Source: Celerinatantimonas diazotrophica | GTDB lineage: Bacteria > Pseudomonadota > Gammaproteobacteria > Enterobacterales > Celerinatantimonadaceae | Assembly: GCF_004339545.1 (NCBI RefSeq) | Contig: NZ_SMGD01000019.1 | Location: 62,001-126,000, forward strand | DNA: 64,000 nucleotides | Reading direction: 5' to 3' | Shown here: positions 20,734-30,977 of the stretch, one piece after another | Position numbering within the stretch: position 1 is the stretch's first letter | How the letters are laid out: each line of letters opens with the position of its first letter | Program-made: the position numbers and the translations under genes | Notes under the pieces: generated by a model | The model's input: only the letters and a program-made list of their open reading frames with translations | Database searches by the model: none | What the model was told of the DNA's origin: nothing

Positions 20734-21474
20734 TCAAGGCAAATAAATATCAAAACGATGGTTTTTAGTTTTCAACTCAGCTTGCGGCTTTTCATGGTTC
20801 AGCGGTTCAGCATAATCCGGTCGTTTTACCACAATCCGTTTGGCATGCGTTGCGCGAGCAGCAGCGAGTAATCCGTCAGCATCGAGATCATCCCCCACCA
20901 AAAGTTGAAACAACCGCATCTCTTTTTTAACTTGCGCCGATTTCTTTTTATGTGGATACATCGGATCAAGATAAACGGCATCCACATCACTTGCCACATC
21001 GGCTAACGTTTCAAGACTACTGGCATATATTAAGTGAAGTCGCTCACCAACCCAGCCTAAATCGGCATTTAAGCGTGCACGTTCTAAGCCATCACTTAAC
21101 AGCGCTGCGACGGGCGCACAGCGTTCCACCATCGTCACAGAACACCCCAGCGACGCAATCACAAATGCATCACGACCTAAGCCCGCAGTTGCATCGAGCA
21201 CTCGTGGACGAAAGCCTTTTTTAATCCCGAGGGCTTTCGTCACCGCCTCGGCACCACCATGTTTGCGTCGATAACCGCTACGACCATGCACAAAATCAAC
21301 CTGAACGCCTTTCAATTTGGGCTCGTCTGCGTACATCAGCGTTAACCCTTCGCTGTTATATTCTAGATATAACCCATTTCTCGGGCGCGAGCGCACCACT
21401 TCCAATGCAAACTGCCCTGCCAACGCATCAACCTGCGCTTTAAAAAAGGGATCTCGATAAAACAGTGGGGTCAC
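20734..21474 (-). CDS. rsmJ: 16S rRNA (guanine1516-N2)-methyltransferase RsmJ
   Basis: SAM-dependent methyltransferase that modifies G1516 of 16S rRNA. The 246-residue protein shows the [14 protein letters not shown] segment specific to the family, SAM motif [14 protein letters not shown], and the catalytic-type [17 protein letters not shown]. All are standard. It is divergent from hldD, with 221 bp between them holding the two promoters. Confidence 0.93.
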   Translation of the reverse strand: MTPLFYRDPFFKAQVDALAGQFALEVVRSRPRNGLYLEYNSEGLTLMYADEPKLKGVQVDFVHGRSGYRRKHGGAEAVTKALGIKKGFRPRVLDATAGLGRDAFVIASLGCSVTMVERCAPVAALLSDGLERARLNADLGWVGERLHLIYASSLETLADVASDVDAVYLDPMYPHKKKSAQVKKEMRLFQLLVGDDLDADGLLAAARATHAKRIVVKRPDYAEPLNHEKPQAELKTKNHRFDIYLP

Positions 21475-21695
21475 GCGTTACTCCTGCTCTCAATTATTCT
21501 CGGCAGTTTATACATTAAGCAAGTATTGGACAATACACCGCGATAAGCGCACCGTGAAATGCGGCTTGTAACATGACAGATCGCATTCGATGGTCCAACA
21601 ATTTGAACTTGTTTGTTTTTATCAGACATAGAAATTGCTATTGGCGTTGAGGCACTTTAAAATTTCATAGAGACTCTTAAGAACAGGATATCCAG

Positions 21696-22640
21696 ATGAT
21701 TATTGTCACCGGCGGTGCCGGATTTATCGGCTCAAATATAGTGAAAACACTTAATGATCAAGGTTACACCGACATTATTGTTGTCGACGACCTTAAAGAT
21801 GGTACTAAGTTTGTAAATTTAGTGGACTTAAAAATTGCCGATTATCTGGATAAGGACGAATTCATCGCGCGCATTGTTTCCGGTGAAGATTTTGGTCCGA
21901 TTGAAGCTATTTTTCATGAAGGTGCCTGTTCTGCGACAACGGAGTGGGATGGCAAATTTATGATGGAGAACAACTACGAGTACTCCAAAGAACTACTGCA
22001 TTACTGCCTGGAGCGTGAAATTCCCTTCTTGTATGCTTCATCAGCTGCCACATATGGTAAAACCGAAACCTTTATCGAAGACCCAGCCTATGAGGGCCCG
22101 CTGAACGTTTACGGTTATTCAAAACTGCAGTTTGATAATTATGTTCGTCGCCTGTTGCCCGAGATTGACTCTCAAGTTGTGGGATTTCGTTATTTTAATG
22201 TTTATGGCCCTCGTGAACAGCACAAAGGCTCCATGGCAAGCGTTGCGTTCCATTTAAACACTCAGATTCAAAAAGGGGAAAACCCGAAATTGTTCGAAGG
22301 CATTGATGGCTATCCCAATGGCGGCCAAAAACGCGATTTTGTCTATGTCAGCGATGTTTGTGATGTGAATCTTTGGTTCTTGCAACACCCCGAACAATCA
22401 GGCATTTTCAACCTCGGCACGGGCCGGGCTGAACCATTCCAAGCCATCGCAGAAGCAGTACTTGCTTATCACCAAAAAGGGCGTATTGAATACATTCCTT
22501 TCCCCGATCACCTGCGAGGCCGCTACCAGAGTTTTACGCAAGCCGATATTCAAAAACTGCGGCAAGCAGGTTATGACAAAGAATTTAAAACCGTCGCGCA
22601 GGGCGTCGGCGAATATATGGCGTGGCTGAACAGAGCATAA
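21696..22640 (+). CDS. hldD: ADP-L-glycero-D-manno-heptose 6-epimerase
   Basis: Last step in making ADP-L-glycero-beta-D-manno-heptose, the donor for the LPS inner core. The 314-residue SDR-extended enzyme has the NADP motif [13 protein letters not shown] at its start, the catalytic [13 protein letters not shown], and the substrate loop [26 protein letters not shown] upstream of the ATG gives a modest ribosome site. It heads the plus-strand LPS run hldD, waaF, waaA, two glycosyltransferases. Confidence 0.96.
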   Translation: MIIVTGGAGFIGSNIVKTLNDQGYTDIIVVDDLKDGTKFVNLVDLKIADYLDKDEFIARIVSGEDFGPIEAIFHEGACSATTEWDGKFMMENNYEYSKELLHYCLEREIPFLYASSAATYGKTETFIEDPAYEGPLNVYGYSKLQFDNYVRRLLPEIDSQVVGFRYFNVYGPREQHKGSMASVAFHLNTQIQKGENPKLFEGIDGYPNGGQKRDFVYVSDVCDVNLWFLQHPEQSGIFNLGTGRAEPFQAIAEAVLAYHQKGRIEYIPFPDHLRGRYQSFTQADIQKLRQAGYDKEFKTVAQGVGEYMAWLNRA

Positions 22641-22708
22641 TCTTATTTGGCCAGGCGAATAAGCCTGGCTGATAGCCACCGTTAGCTCTCTGCACAGGAT
22701 ATCTGTTA

Positions 22709-23755
22709 ATGAATATTCTCGTTATTGGCCCCGCATGGGTCGGTGACATGGTGATGTCGCACAGCCTATATCAAGCTCTGAAACAAACCTATCCCGATGC
22801 AAATATCGATGTTATGGCACCCGATTGGTGTCGACCACTATTGCAAAGAATGCCCGAAGTTCGCCAAGCGATTCGTATGCCACTGGGACATGGGGAATTT
22901 AAACTCACAACTCGTTGGCGATTAGGTCGTGCTCTCAAAGGCCAATATGACTGGGCAATTATTCAACCTAACTCGTTAAAATCAGCCCTCATTCCTTGGT
23001 TTGCCGGAATCAAAAAACGCACCGGTTGGAAAGGTGAAAGCCGCTACATCCTGCTCAATGATCTGCGCGCTAATAAACGCGATTTTAGCCGAATGGTTGA
23101 CCGCTATGTATCTTTGGCCTACCCCAAGGCGCAAATGCAAAGTGAACGCGATCTAAAAGCAATTGCATCGCCCTATCTTAAGGTCGACGCAAGTGATCAA
23201 AATGCGGCACTGGCAGCTTTAGAGCTTAACACTGAGCGCCCCATTCTTGCGATATGTCCAGGAGCAGAATTTGGCCCAGCCAAACGTTGGCCTGAAAACC
23301 AATATGCCAGCGTGGCCGCTCATTGGATCCGTCAACGACAAGGACAGGTTTGGATCTTTGGCTCTAAAAAAGACCAATCTGTCGCGCAAGATATTCACGC
23401 ACAACTGGATGTTGACCAGCAGCACCACTGCCATCTGCTGACTGGACAAACATCATTAGGTCAAGCCATTGATCTGATGGGGTTAAGTGCCGCCATTGTC
23501 AGTAACGACTCAGGACTAATGCATATTGGTGCAGCCTTGCAGCGCCCTATTGTGGCTGTTTATGGTTCAACCTCGCCCCAATACACCCCTCCACTGAGTG
23601 AAAAAGTCGCCATTTTGCATACCGATATCGAATGCCGTCCGTGTTTTCAGCGAACCTGCCCATTGGGCCACATGCGCTGTTTAACCGAGCTGCCCGCAAG
23701 CCAGGCGATTCAGGCGTTAGAGCAATTGTTGCCGGTTGGAGCCATCAGTGATTAA
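22709..23755 (+). CDS. waaF: ADP-heptose:LPS heptosyltransferase II
   Basis: GT9 enzyme that adds the second heptose to the LPS inner core on the cytoplasmic face. The 348-residue protein has the WaaF start MNILVIGPAWVGDMVMS, the acceptor-side AIIQPNSLKSAL, and the donor-site SNDSGLMHIGAAL. The Cys-rich stretch ECRPCFQRTCPLGHMRCL is usual for WaaF. It overlaps the next gene by 8 nt. Confidence 0.95.
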   Translation: MNILVIGPAWVGDMVMSHSLYQALKQTYPDANIDVMAPDWCRPLLQRMPEVRQAIRMPLGHGEFKLTTRWRLGRALKGQYDWAIIQPNSLKSALIPWFAGIKKRTGWKGESRYILLNDLRANKRDFSRMVDRYVSLAYPKAQMQSERDLKAIASPYLKVDASDQNAALAALELNTERPILAICPGAEFGPAKRWPENQYASVAAHWIRQRQGQVWIFGSKKDQSVAQDIHAQLDVDQQHHCHLLTGQTSLGQAIDLMGLSAAIVSNDSGLMHIGAALQRPIVAVYGSTSPQYTPPLSEKVAILHTDIECRPCFQRTCPLGHMRCLTELPASQAIQALEQLLPVGAISD

Positions 23756-25025
23756 GCGACTATTCATTGCCCTGCTCTACAATCTATTATTAATTCCCGG
23801 CTTATTATTTGCCTGCTATAAACTCTATTGGCCCCGCGAGGGGAAAACCCCGTTTGGCAAACGCGCGGTAGAGCATTTTGGTTTCGGAGGCAGAGTGTCG
23901 CGCCCAGATGTCTGGCTACATGCTGTATCGGTTGGCGAAGTCATCGCCTGTGTGCCTCTGGTCAAAGCACTGCTGAAGGAACATCCGAACTGGTGTGTGC
24001 TGGTCACCACAACCTCTGCCACAGGTGCTCAAGAGGTCAAACGACGATTAGGCGATACGGTCATTCACCGTTATAGCCCTTTTGATCTACTGCCTTGCAT
24101 CAGTTTATTTCTATTGAAAAACCGCCCTAAACAACTCTGGATTATGGAAACTGAGCTGTGGTTAAACTGGCTGCTGTTGTGTCGTTGGTTACATATCCCG
24201 GTGAAATTGATCAATGCTCGGTTGTCCAATCGCAGTGCTGAGCGTTATCAACGCTTCGCCAGTTTTGCTCAAATGTTGCTCAGTCGCATCAGCTGGATTG
24301 GCGCGCAATATGACCATGACCGAGCAAACTTCATTCGCTGCGGAGCGGCCCCTGCCCATGTCCAGGCCATCGGCTCAATTAAGTACGATCTCAACTTAGA
24401 TCCGCAACGTATCAAACAAGCTCGGCAGATACGACAAGCGCAATGGCAGGCGCGAAAAACGCTGATCGCCATCAGCACACATCGCGGTGAAGATCAGATC
24501 ATGCTGGATATCGCGGCCAAACTGCGCGACACATTTGCAGACTTACTGCTGATTATAGTCCCCCGCCATCCAGAGCGTTTTGATGACGTTGCTAAACTCA
24601 TTGAAGCTCAAGCCAATATGGCCCGACGCAGCCAAAACCAACCCGTCAACGCCCAAACGCAAGTCTACTTAGCCGATACGATGGGTGAATTAATCGACCT
24701 CTTGGCAATGAGTGATATTGCCATTATGGGCGGAACTTTTGACAACATCGGTGGCCATAACTATTTAGAGCCCGCAGCTCTGGGGTTGCCCTGTGTCAGT
24801 GGCCCACACGATTTTAATTTTCAAGAAATCAGTCAGCAGCTACAACAAGCCCAGGCACTGGTTTTAAATCAAAATATCGAGACGTTAATCGCTCAGTTAA
24901 CACTGTGGTTTAACGACCGCCAATGCTATCATGCGGCAAGCCAAGCCGCGCTTAAAACCGTTCAGGCCAATCAGGGTGCAACCGCTCGAACGCTACATGC
25001 ACTCGTCTTTGATATGGAGTCATAA
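23748..25025 (+). CDS. waaA: Kdo transferase WaaA
   Basis: GT30 enzyme transferring Kdo to lipid IVA. Start GTG at 23748, 6 nt after TTGGAG; a TTG at 23736 lies within that ribosome site and is unlikely. The N-terminal membrane anchor (about 5-25) is followed by WLHAVSVGEV, with the Glu of the active site, and by GGTFDNIGGHNYLEPAALG in the donor domain. Length 425. A Kdo kinase gene (28115-28849) is in the same cluster; such pairs in other bacteria go with a monofunctional WaaA adding a single Kdo, which is the likely situation here by inference. Confidence 0.95.
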   Translation: MIKRLFIALLYNLLLIPGLLFACYKLYWPREGKTPFGKRAVEHFGFGGRVSRPDVWLHAVSVGEVIACVPLVKALLKEHPNWCVLVTTTSATGAQEVKRRLGDTVIHRYSPFDLLPCISLFLLKNRPKQLWIMETELWLNWLLLCRWLHIPVKLINARLSNRSAERYQRFASFAQMLLSRISWIGAQYDHDRANFIRCGAAPAHVQAIGSIKYDLNLDPQRIKQARQIRQAQWQARKTLIAISTHRGEDQIMLDIAAKLRDTFADLLLIIVPRHPERFDDVAKLIEAQANMARRSQNQPVNAQTQVYLADTMGELIDLLAMSDIAIMGGTFDNIGGHNYLEPAALGLPCVSGPHDFNFQEISQQLQQAQALVLNQNIETLIAQLTLWFNDRQCYHAASQAALKTVQANQGATARTLHALVFDMES

Positions 25026-25834
25026 TGACCAATTCTCTCAAGAATCACACCTCCCGAGCGACACTGGGGGTTGCCATGATCACCAAAAATGCAGCCGCCG
25101 ATCTCGAGACTTGTCTGAGTCGTTTAGAGAGTATTTATGATCAATTAGTGATTGTTGATTCAGGCAGCAGTGATGAAACCGAAACCATTGCCCGGCGTTA
25201 CACCCATGAATTTTATACCCATGACGACTGGCCAGGGTTTGGCAAGCAGCGTCAAAGAGCGCAGCAATACCTCACCACCGACTGGGTTTTATTTATCGAT
25301 GCTGACGAGTTTGTCACGGATCAACTCAAACAAAGTATTATCCAGGTTCTAACTGAGAACCCCGCAGATAGCTGTTACAAAATCAACCGGCTCTCTATCG
25401 CATTTGGTAAAGCCATTCGCCACAGTGGTTGGAATCCAGACTGGGTGACACGGTTATATCGACGCGAACAAACGCATTACAACGATGCACTCGTGCATGA
25501 ACATTTGGTGATCCCTAAGCATATTAAGGTTAAACCGCTGGCCGGACGCATGGAGCATCTGACTTGCCGCAATATTACCCAGTATGTACAAAAAACCCAA
25601 GGGTATATGAAGGCCTGGGCCGATCAACGTGAAGGTAAAAAAAAGGCATCATTAGGTTCAGCAATCAGCCATAGTCTGTTCCGTTTTATCCGTATGTATA
25701 TCCTTAAATTAGGTTTTTTAGATGGCCGCCATGGCCTATTAATATCGATTCTGAGTGCCTACACTGTATTTGTTCGTTATTCAGATCTCTGGCTACGCCA
25801 GAGTGCTACCCGCAAAGAGGATAACGATTTATGA
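25025..25834 (+). CDS. Glycosyltransferase family 2, WaaE-like LPS core enzyme
   Basis: Inverting GT2 enzyme of 269 residues with LGVAMITKN at the start, the acidic motif VDSGSSDET, and the metal-binding DADEF with downstream HSGWNPDWVTRLYRR. This pattern matches WaaE/KdtX proteins, which attach a beta-1,4-linked glucose to heptose I. The ATG overlaps the waaA stop by one base (TAATG). The C-terminal part has a hydrophobic segment that may dock on the membrane. The acceptor is inferred from family and context. Confidence 0.87.
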   Translation: MTNSLKNHTSRATLGVAMITKNAAADLETCLSRLESIYDQLVIVDSGSSDETETIARRYTHEFYTHDDWPGFGKQRQRAQQYLTTDWVLFIDADEFVTDQLKQSIIQVLTENPADSCYKINRLSIAFGKAIRHSGWNPDWVTRLYRREQTHYNDALVHEHLVIPKHIKVKPLAGRMEHLTCRNITQYVQKTQGYMKAWADQREGKKKASLGSAISHSLFRFIRMYILKLGFLDGRHGLLISILSAYTVFVRYSDLWLRQSATRKEDNDL

Positions 25835-26871
25835 GAGTGCTACATGTCAACTTAGCCTCTGGTTTTAGTGGTGGCGAAAGTCAAACCCTACAACTAATTA
25901 AAGAACAACAGCGCCTTGGCTATGAATTAGCCGTTGTTGCCAATCCTAAAAGCCCATTTGCCGAACAGATCCGTCAACTCGATATTCCTGTACATGAATG
26001 TCGCCACTTTTTACTCGCGCATCGAAGCGCCATCACTAACGGTGCGCAGCTTATTCATGTGCATGAGGGCAAAGCCCTTTACTGGGCGATGTTACAAGGC
26101 TGGGCCTACAAGGTTCCTTATCTGATTACCCGACGCATTGATAACCCGATCAAAAATAAGCAATTGCTGCGCTTCGGATATCGCCAAGCCAGTGCGGTTG
26201 TGGGACTGAGTCATGTCATTGCCGAGCGCATCAAAGAAGCCACCGCACACCCTAATATCCATATTATCCCAAGCTCGCCAGTCAGTTATCCAGTCGACCA
26301 GCGTGAAGTTGCCGCCATTAAAGCACGCTTTGCGGAGCGTTTTATTGTGATTCAAGCGGGGAACCTACTCAAACATAAAGGGTTTGATGTCACGATTAAG
26401 GCCGCTCAACAACTCGCCAAAGATTCTCCTCAAGTGCAATTGGTTCTGTTAGGGGACGGACCAGAAATGTCTGCGCTCAAAACCCAAGCAAAAGATCTTC
26501 CCAACATCACCTTTGCCGGCAAACAACCCCGTGAAATGATGGGCAACTGGTTTGCTGCCGCCGATTTACAAATTCACCCCTCTTATAGCGAAGGGCTTGG
26601 TTCGGTAATTTTAGAAGGGATGCAAAGCGGACTGACCGTGATTGGCACTCGAGCAGGTGGTATCGTCGACATCATCAAAGATGGTGACAATGGTTTTTTA
26701 ATTGAACCAGGCGATGCCAACGCACTCGCCGCTAAAATTCAACTCTTAGCCCACGACAGCCAGCTTAACAGTCAAATGCAAAAACAGGCACGTCAATCGA
26801 TGAAAAGTTTTTCTATCGAACATACCGCGCAAATTTATGGTGATTTATACCGCCATATTGCATTGCTTTAA
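25831..26871 (+). CDS. Glycosyltransferase family 4, LPS core
   Basis: Retaining GT-B enzyme of 346 residues. It begins MRVLHVNLASGFSGGESQT (the glycine-rich acceptor loop), and the donor site shows QAGNLLKHKGFD and HPSYSEGLGSVILEGMQSG, with the E-x7-E pair of GT4. The start overlaps the previous stop (ATGA), so it is translationally coupled to the GT2 gene. The sugar and linkage cannot be read. It ends 4 nt before the convergent GT90 gene. Confidence 0.88.
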   Translation: MRVLHVNLASGFSGGESQTLQLIKEQQRLGYELAVVANPKSPFAEQIRQLDIPVHECRHFLLAHRSAITNGAQLIHVHEGKALYWAMLQGWAYKVPYLITRRIDNPIKNKQLLRFGYRQASAVVGLSHVIAERIKEATAHPNIHIIPSSPVSYPVDQREVAAIKARFAERFIVIQAGNLLKHKGFDVTIKAAQQLAKDSPQVQLVLLGDGPEMSALKTQAKDLPNITFAGKQPREMMGNWFAAADLQIHPSYSEGLGSVILEGMQSGLTVIGTRAGGIVDIIKDGDNGFLIEPGDANALAAKIQLLAHDSQLNSQMQKQARQSMKSFSIEHTAQIYGDLYRHIALL

Positions 26872-26875
26872 AAGG

Positions 26876-27862
26876 TTAAGTGTACTGCCAATCATCTAAG
26901 AAAATATTGGATTCACCATAACAGCGGCTCAGGTTCAGATAACGGCTAATCACCGTGATCGCGATAGTATTCTCTAACGCTTCATTTTGAAACTGGGCTA
27001 CGTAATGCTGAGCATTCGCGATGATCTCGGCCGCTTCTCGAGGATGAGACAAGTAATAGTCCATCTGCTGTTCTAGATCGGAATAATCATCTTGCACTTC
27101 AACATAATGCACCCCACCTTGCAGGCGCCCTTCCATAAACCAAGTTTCAAATTTAGGTTTGGGCATCACCGCCAGTGAGTTCGACGACATAATCCATTTG
27201 AGATTTGATGCGACATCATTGCCTTCTAGCGACAGAACAAACTTATACTGCAATTGTTCACTGATGGTCATCCGCTCTTTCATCCAAGCGTGATTATCAC
27301 AATGATTCGTCTGGCCAATATTACAACGCGGATGATCAATGTAACGTGCCATAAACTGTTTACGATGGGGTTGATAAGCGGCTCCCCGCCAAACTAACAG
27401 ATCTTTTTTCCGAGCATATGGCATGACATCATTGGCATGAATAAAATGCCTGATTTTATTCAGATTTAATAAAATGGAGGAGTGGTTGCCCGCAACGATC
27501 GGACGACTTTTAACAAAGGTAGGGCATTCTGGAACATCTCGCACATCACCAAATTTATAACAAAACCGCGCCTTAGGAAATAACCGAATATAACGGTATA
27601 AATCGAAAAAATAGGTCTTTCTAGCGTGTCGGCGAAACTGGGCCAAACTCACAGCATTATCATCCAATGAGAACGGACTTGACCAGCGGTGGTAATAGTT
27701 AACACGGTCAGCAATTGCCACCTGGTTTGCCGCATTCACCGGGGCACAATTGAGCATTTGTTTGTGCAACCAATCCGGAGCAGTTAAGCTCAGATAATTA
27801 TTTAAATAATAACGAAATTTGCTATTTTTAGAGGGATCTATCCGCGATAAAAAATCCAACAT
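26876..27862 (-). CDS. Glycosyltransferase family 90 (CAP10-like), LPS or capsule modification
   Basis: A 328-residue protein with the GT90/CAP10 signature: LLVWRGAAYQPHR followed by an Arg-containing strand, and KFVLSLEGNDVASNLKWIM, then MPKPKFETWFMEG. Members include xylosyl/glucosyl-type transferases of bacterial LPS cores. It faces the plus-strand LPS run tail to tail and is followed upstream by 252 bp without a gene. It is probably a core-decorating enzyme; substrate not readable. Confidence 0.85.
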   Translation of the reverse strand: MLDFLSRIDPSKNSKFRYYLNNYLSLTAPDWLHKQMLNCAPVNAANQVAIADRVNYYHRWSSPFSLDDNAVSLAQFRRHARKTYFFDLYRYIRLFPKARFCYKFGDVRDVPECPTFVKSRPIVAGNHSSILLNLNKIRHFIHANDVMPYARKKDLLVWRGAAYQPHRKQFMARYIDHPRCNIGQTNHCDNHAWMKERMTISEQLQYKFVLSLEGNDVASNLKWIMSSNSLAVMPKPKFETWFMEGRLQGGVHYVEVQDDYSDLEQQMDYYLSHPREAAEIIANAQHYVAQFQNEALENTIAITVISRYLNLSRCYGESNIFLDDWQYT

Positions 27863-28114
27863 ATTCGTTTACCCATTGCATCCATACACATACCGCTGTC
27901 CAATAAATATACACAATATGTGCCAAAAGCGACAAAATAATGACAAAAAAAGTATCAGTATTATTAGATGATGCAGAAATGGGGGAGATAAACTTCGCGC
28001 CGGAGAGACGACCGCTGAGCACAGCTCGGTGGAATTTAACGCTAAAAAACCGACCTCACCAAAGTTCAAAGCGCTTTTTAAAGCACCTTAAACCATAAAA
28101 AATCAAGTAAGCCG

Positions 28115-28849
28115 CTAGGTCGCGGCATCCGTCAGCCCTTGATAACCTTTTTTCAGTAATGCCCAATCCGATTTGAGCCAATACCAATGCGGCAATTGTT
28201 GCCGCTCTTTTTCAAGAGAGCGATATAATCGTTCCAAGTTCGCTCGCTGCCATGCAAAAGCGGGTTTACGCAGGCAGCTTTTATCCAGATCGATGATCCA
28301 AACTTTCTCATCCTCATCCAACATAATGTTGTGAATATTCAAATCGCTATGATCAACTCCCGCATCATGAAACTGACGGATCACCCGCCCGACCTTCAAC
28401 CAAATGTCACTGGAAAGCCGCTGATGAATCAATAAAGTTGAGAGATCACGAGCGTTGGGGATCAGCTGAGTAATCAAATCAGCCCGATAAAACAAGCCCT
28501 CGCGAATTAGCCGAATCGCCACCGGGATTGGTGCCGGGAGCCCCAACTGATTTAATTTTCCTAACAAGGCAAATTCACGCCAAGGACGTGAGCGTTTTTT
28601 TCCGGTAAAAAAATAACGATCATCACTGAACAGCTGTCCCACTAGACCACCACGGCGATAATGCCTTAAAACAAACGATTGCTCCTGATAAGAAAAAAAC
28701 ACCACCTGCCCTCGACCTTTCGCCTGGCCGATGATAGCGTGCTGGTTTTTCCAATAACGAGGTTCAAAAAAATCCACAGGACATTGCTGCCATATATCGC
28801 CATCAAACCAAATACGGCAATTTTTTTCAGCTTGTTTAATGATATTCAT
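28115..28849 (-). CDS. kdkA: Kdo kinase KdkA
   Basis: Phosphorylates Kdo on the LPS inner core using ATP. The protein-kinase-like fold shows the catalytic loop GVDHSDLNIHNIML (Asp and Asn) and the metal Asp in VWIIDLDKSCL. The frame is open upstream to 29083, but similarity to known KdkA (about 240 residues) starts at the ATG at 28849, giving 244 residues. The start region has only a weak ribosome site. The gene is divergent from the heptosyltransferase gene at 28901; the two starts are about 50 bp apart and the promoters must overlap. Confidence 0.9.
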   Translation of the reverse strand: MNIIKQAEKNCRIWFDGDIWQQCPVDFFEPRYWKNQHAIIGQAKGRGQVVFFSYQEQSFVLRHYRRGGLVGQLFSDDRYFFTGKKRSRPWREFALLGKLNQLGLPAPIPVAIRLIREGLFYRADLITQLIPNARDLSTLLIHQRLSSDIWLKVGRVIRQFHDAGVDHSDLNIHNIMLDEDEKVWIIDLDKSCLRKPAFAWQRANLERLYRSLEKERQQLPHWYWLKSDWALLKKGYQGLTDAAT

Positions 28850-28900
28850 TCGATTCTTGATTAATTCCATTATCAAGGATTTTACATTGCTCAACAGTAT

Positions 28901-30028
28901 TTGCATAATGCAATGCATAGCCGATTTTCGACAACCCATATGCATCCTAATTCGCAAAAAGTTCCTAACATATGCATCATTCGCCTTTCTGCCATTGGTG
29001 ATGTGTGCAATGCAGCCACCATTATCAACCGCATTCGCATGCAATGGTATGATGCGACCATTACTTGGGTCTGCGGCACTCAAGAAAAAGCCCTGCTGGA
29101 GATGATCCCGAATCTAAACCTGATCGTCTATGACAAAAAGGCCGGATTCAAAGGGAATCGCCAAGTTTGGCAGCAACTCCGGGGGCAATCATTTGACTTA
29201 CTATTGCATCTACAAGCCTCGTTCCGAGCCAGCATTTTAACACTGGGAATTAAAGCCAAACGGCGCATTGGGTATCACCGCAGCCGAGCCTACGAAATGC
29301 AATGGTTATTTACCCGAGAACACACCAAAGCGCCTCAAGGTTGGCATGTTGTCGATAATTATCAAGCATTTGCAGACTATCTTGGGTGTCCCGCGGCCCC
29401 TGTAAGCTGGCCATTTGAACTGCCCGAAAACGCCATAGCAAATGCCAATGAACATCTTAAAAATGTCCCAAAACCTTTTATTGCAATCTGCCCGGGAGCC
29501 AGTAAAGCTTATAAGAACTGGCACAGTGATGGCTACGTGACGCTCATCAAGGCTCTGGCTCAACAAAACTGGCCCATTGTATTGGTTGGAAGCCCGGCCG
29601 ACATAGAAGTTAAACTAGCGAAGCGCATTGAAAACGCATTGGATTTTCACATCACTAATTTAGTAGGTCGCACGAGTATTGCCGAATTAGTTGCACTACT
29701 CAATCAAGCGCAGTTACTCATTACCCCCGATACGGGGCCAGCCCATCTAGCCGCCTCGCAACACACCCCCGTGATTGGTTTGTATGCCCACCACAACCCT
29801 GAACGCGTGGGCCCATATGGCTATCTTGATTTGGCTGTTAGTCACTGGGGACAATTGATTGAACAGCAAACCGGAAAAAAACCTTCACAACTGCCTTGGA
29901 GAAGCCGTGTCAAAGACGCCAAAGCCATGCAAACCATCACGGCTGATGAAATTTTAGCTAAGATACCTCAAGCGCTTGAAGCTGCGAAAACCAGCGCCGG
30001 ATCCGAACCGCCGAATCCGTCATGTTAA
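28901..30028 (+). CDS. Glycosyltransferase family 9, heptosyltransferase (WaaC/OpsX-like)
   Basis: GT9 enzyme with CIIRLSAIGDVCNA near the start and the donor motif ITPDTGPAHLAAS. It is likely to add the first heptose: in bacteria with a phosphorylated single Kdo, this job is done by OpsX-type enzymes, and kdkA is directly divergent. The start is uncertain: ATG 28901, or ATG 28940 just before conserved sequence; neither has a clear ribosome site. The C-terminal codons overlap the convergent gene at 29958-30977 by 71 bp, so the last 23 residues are encoded opposite another gene's end. Confidence 0.85.
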   Translation: MHNAMHSRFSTTHMHPNSQKVPNICIIRLSAIGDVCNAATIINRIRMQWYDATITWVCGTQEKALLEMIPNLNLIVYDKKAGFKGNRQVWQQLRGQSFDLLLHLQASFRASILTLGIKAKRRIGYHRSRAYEMQWLFTREHTKAPQGWHVVDNYQAFADYLGCPAAPVSWPFELPENAIANANEHLKNVPKPFIAICPGASKAYKNWHSDGYVTLIKALAQQNWPIVLVGSPADIEVKLAKRIENALDFHITNLVGRTSIAELVALLNQAQLLITPDTGPAHLAASQHTPVIGLYAHHNPERVGPYGYLDLAVSHWGQLIEQQTGKKPSQLPWRSRVKDAKAMQTITADEILAKIPQALEAAKTSAGSEPPNPSC

Positions 30029-30977
30029 TCAGTGAGATATCCTCTTGAGTTAACCGCCCCGACGGTGGCGAAAACATCAGGCACCGCTGAGGATTGGCAA
30101 TCGGATGACGCAATACGTCGACTCCCAGCGGCAAAGCACCAAAACCAACGCAGGGCACATCCAGTGCTCCGGCAAAATATAAGAGCATCCCTTTTTCTGC
30201 GATAACCAGATCACACTGTGCGACCATTTTCGCCACCTGGTAACTGTCATTATCCAGCTCATTGATACGCGCCTTGATATCATATTTGGCCAGACATTCG
30301 CATAAATACCGGCAATAAGACAGCGACTCAGTCGAGCCACACAAAATAAACTCACAGCGCTTACCAATGAGATCTAAACTGCACAAGAGTTGTTCGTACT
30401 GTTCCGCTAACAAATGCTCATGTGTTTGCGGTACCTGCGGATGGACCACAATCTGTAGCGGACTATCAGCATGCACGGGCAAATCGGTAAAAACCAAATA
30501 AGGAGGCTGGACCGCAATACATGCTAACTGTTTAGCGCTCAAGAAACGTTGCACGAGGGTCTCATAGCTTTGCCGAATCGTATTTGGCTGTGCCACTCGG
30601 CCAATGGCTTCACCATCCCATAACAGACGCTGTCCAAAGCCTGTAGAGTAGCGCTGAGCGATACCAAGTCGCCAACCTAACCAACGATGCCGACGTTCAG
30701 GAGAAAGGCAGATATACGAGGCGTAACCGTTTTCTTTGAGTTGCTGATACAATCCCTTCGCTGAGATAAAACCACTCTCATCGATAACATTGAGCGATTT
30801 ACAAAAAAGCTGCGCCATTAAACGCCCTTGAGGGCCCGTTAACAAATCAACCTGATATGAAGATTGCGCCAAAGAACGGACCAAACAACTTAAAGCTGGT
30901 AATGCTAATAAACCATCAGTGGCATCATCACTTATTACAACTAAAATCCGTTCTTCTTTTGATGTCACGCGCGTCAC
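29958..30977 (-). CDS. GT9-like glycosyltransferase, divergent heptosyltransferase
   Basis: A 339-residue protein with the two-Rossmann layout of GT9: an N-terminal ILVVISDDATDGLLALPAL in place of the usual RxxxIGD motif, and a weakened donor site (CDLVIAEKGMLLYFAGALDVP where most have DSGxxHxAxA). The divergence at both sites makes activity uncertain; it may use another sugar. It overlaps the plus-strand heptosyltransferase tail to tail by 71 bp and is divergent from coaD. Confidence 0.72.
   Translation of the reverse strand: MTRVTSKEERILVVISDDATDGLLALPALSCLVRSLAQSSYQVDLLTGPQGRLMAQLFCKSLNVIDESGFISAKGLYQQLKENGYASYICLSPERRHRWLGWRLGIAQRYSTGFGQRLLWDGEAIGRVAQPNTIRQSYETLVQRFLSAKQLACIAVQPPYLVFTDLPVHADSPLQIVVHPQVPQTHEHLLAEQYEQLLCSLDLIGKRCEFILCGSTESLSYCRYLCECLAKYDIKARINELDNDSYQVAKMVAQCDLVIAEKGMLLYFAGALDVPCVGFGALPLGVDVLRHPIANPQRCLMFSPPSGRLTQEDISLINMTDSAVRIRRWFSQLQALEVS

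Noticed and set aside
28850-29083. Longer kdkA start giving 322 residues
   Set aside because: The extra 78 residues are not protein-like for the family, overlap the divergent gene and have no ribosome site; the start at 28849 matches known KdkA length.
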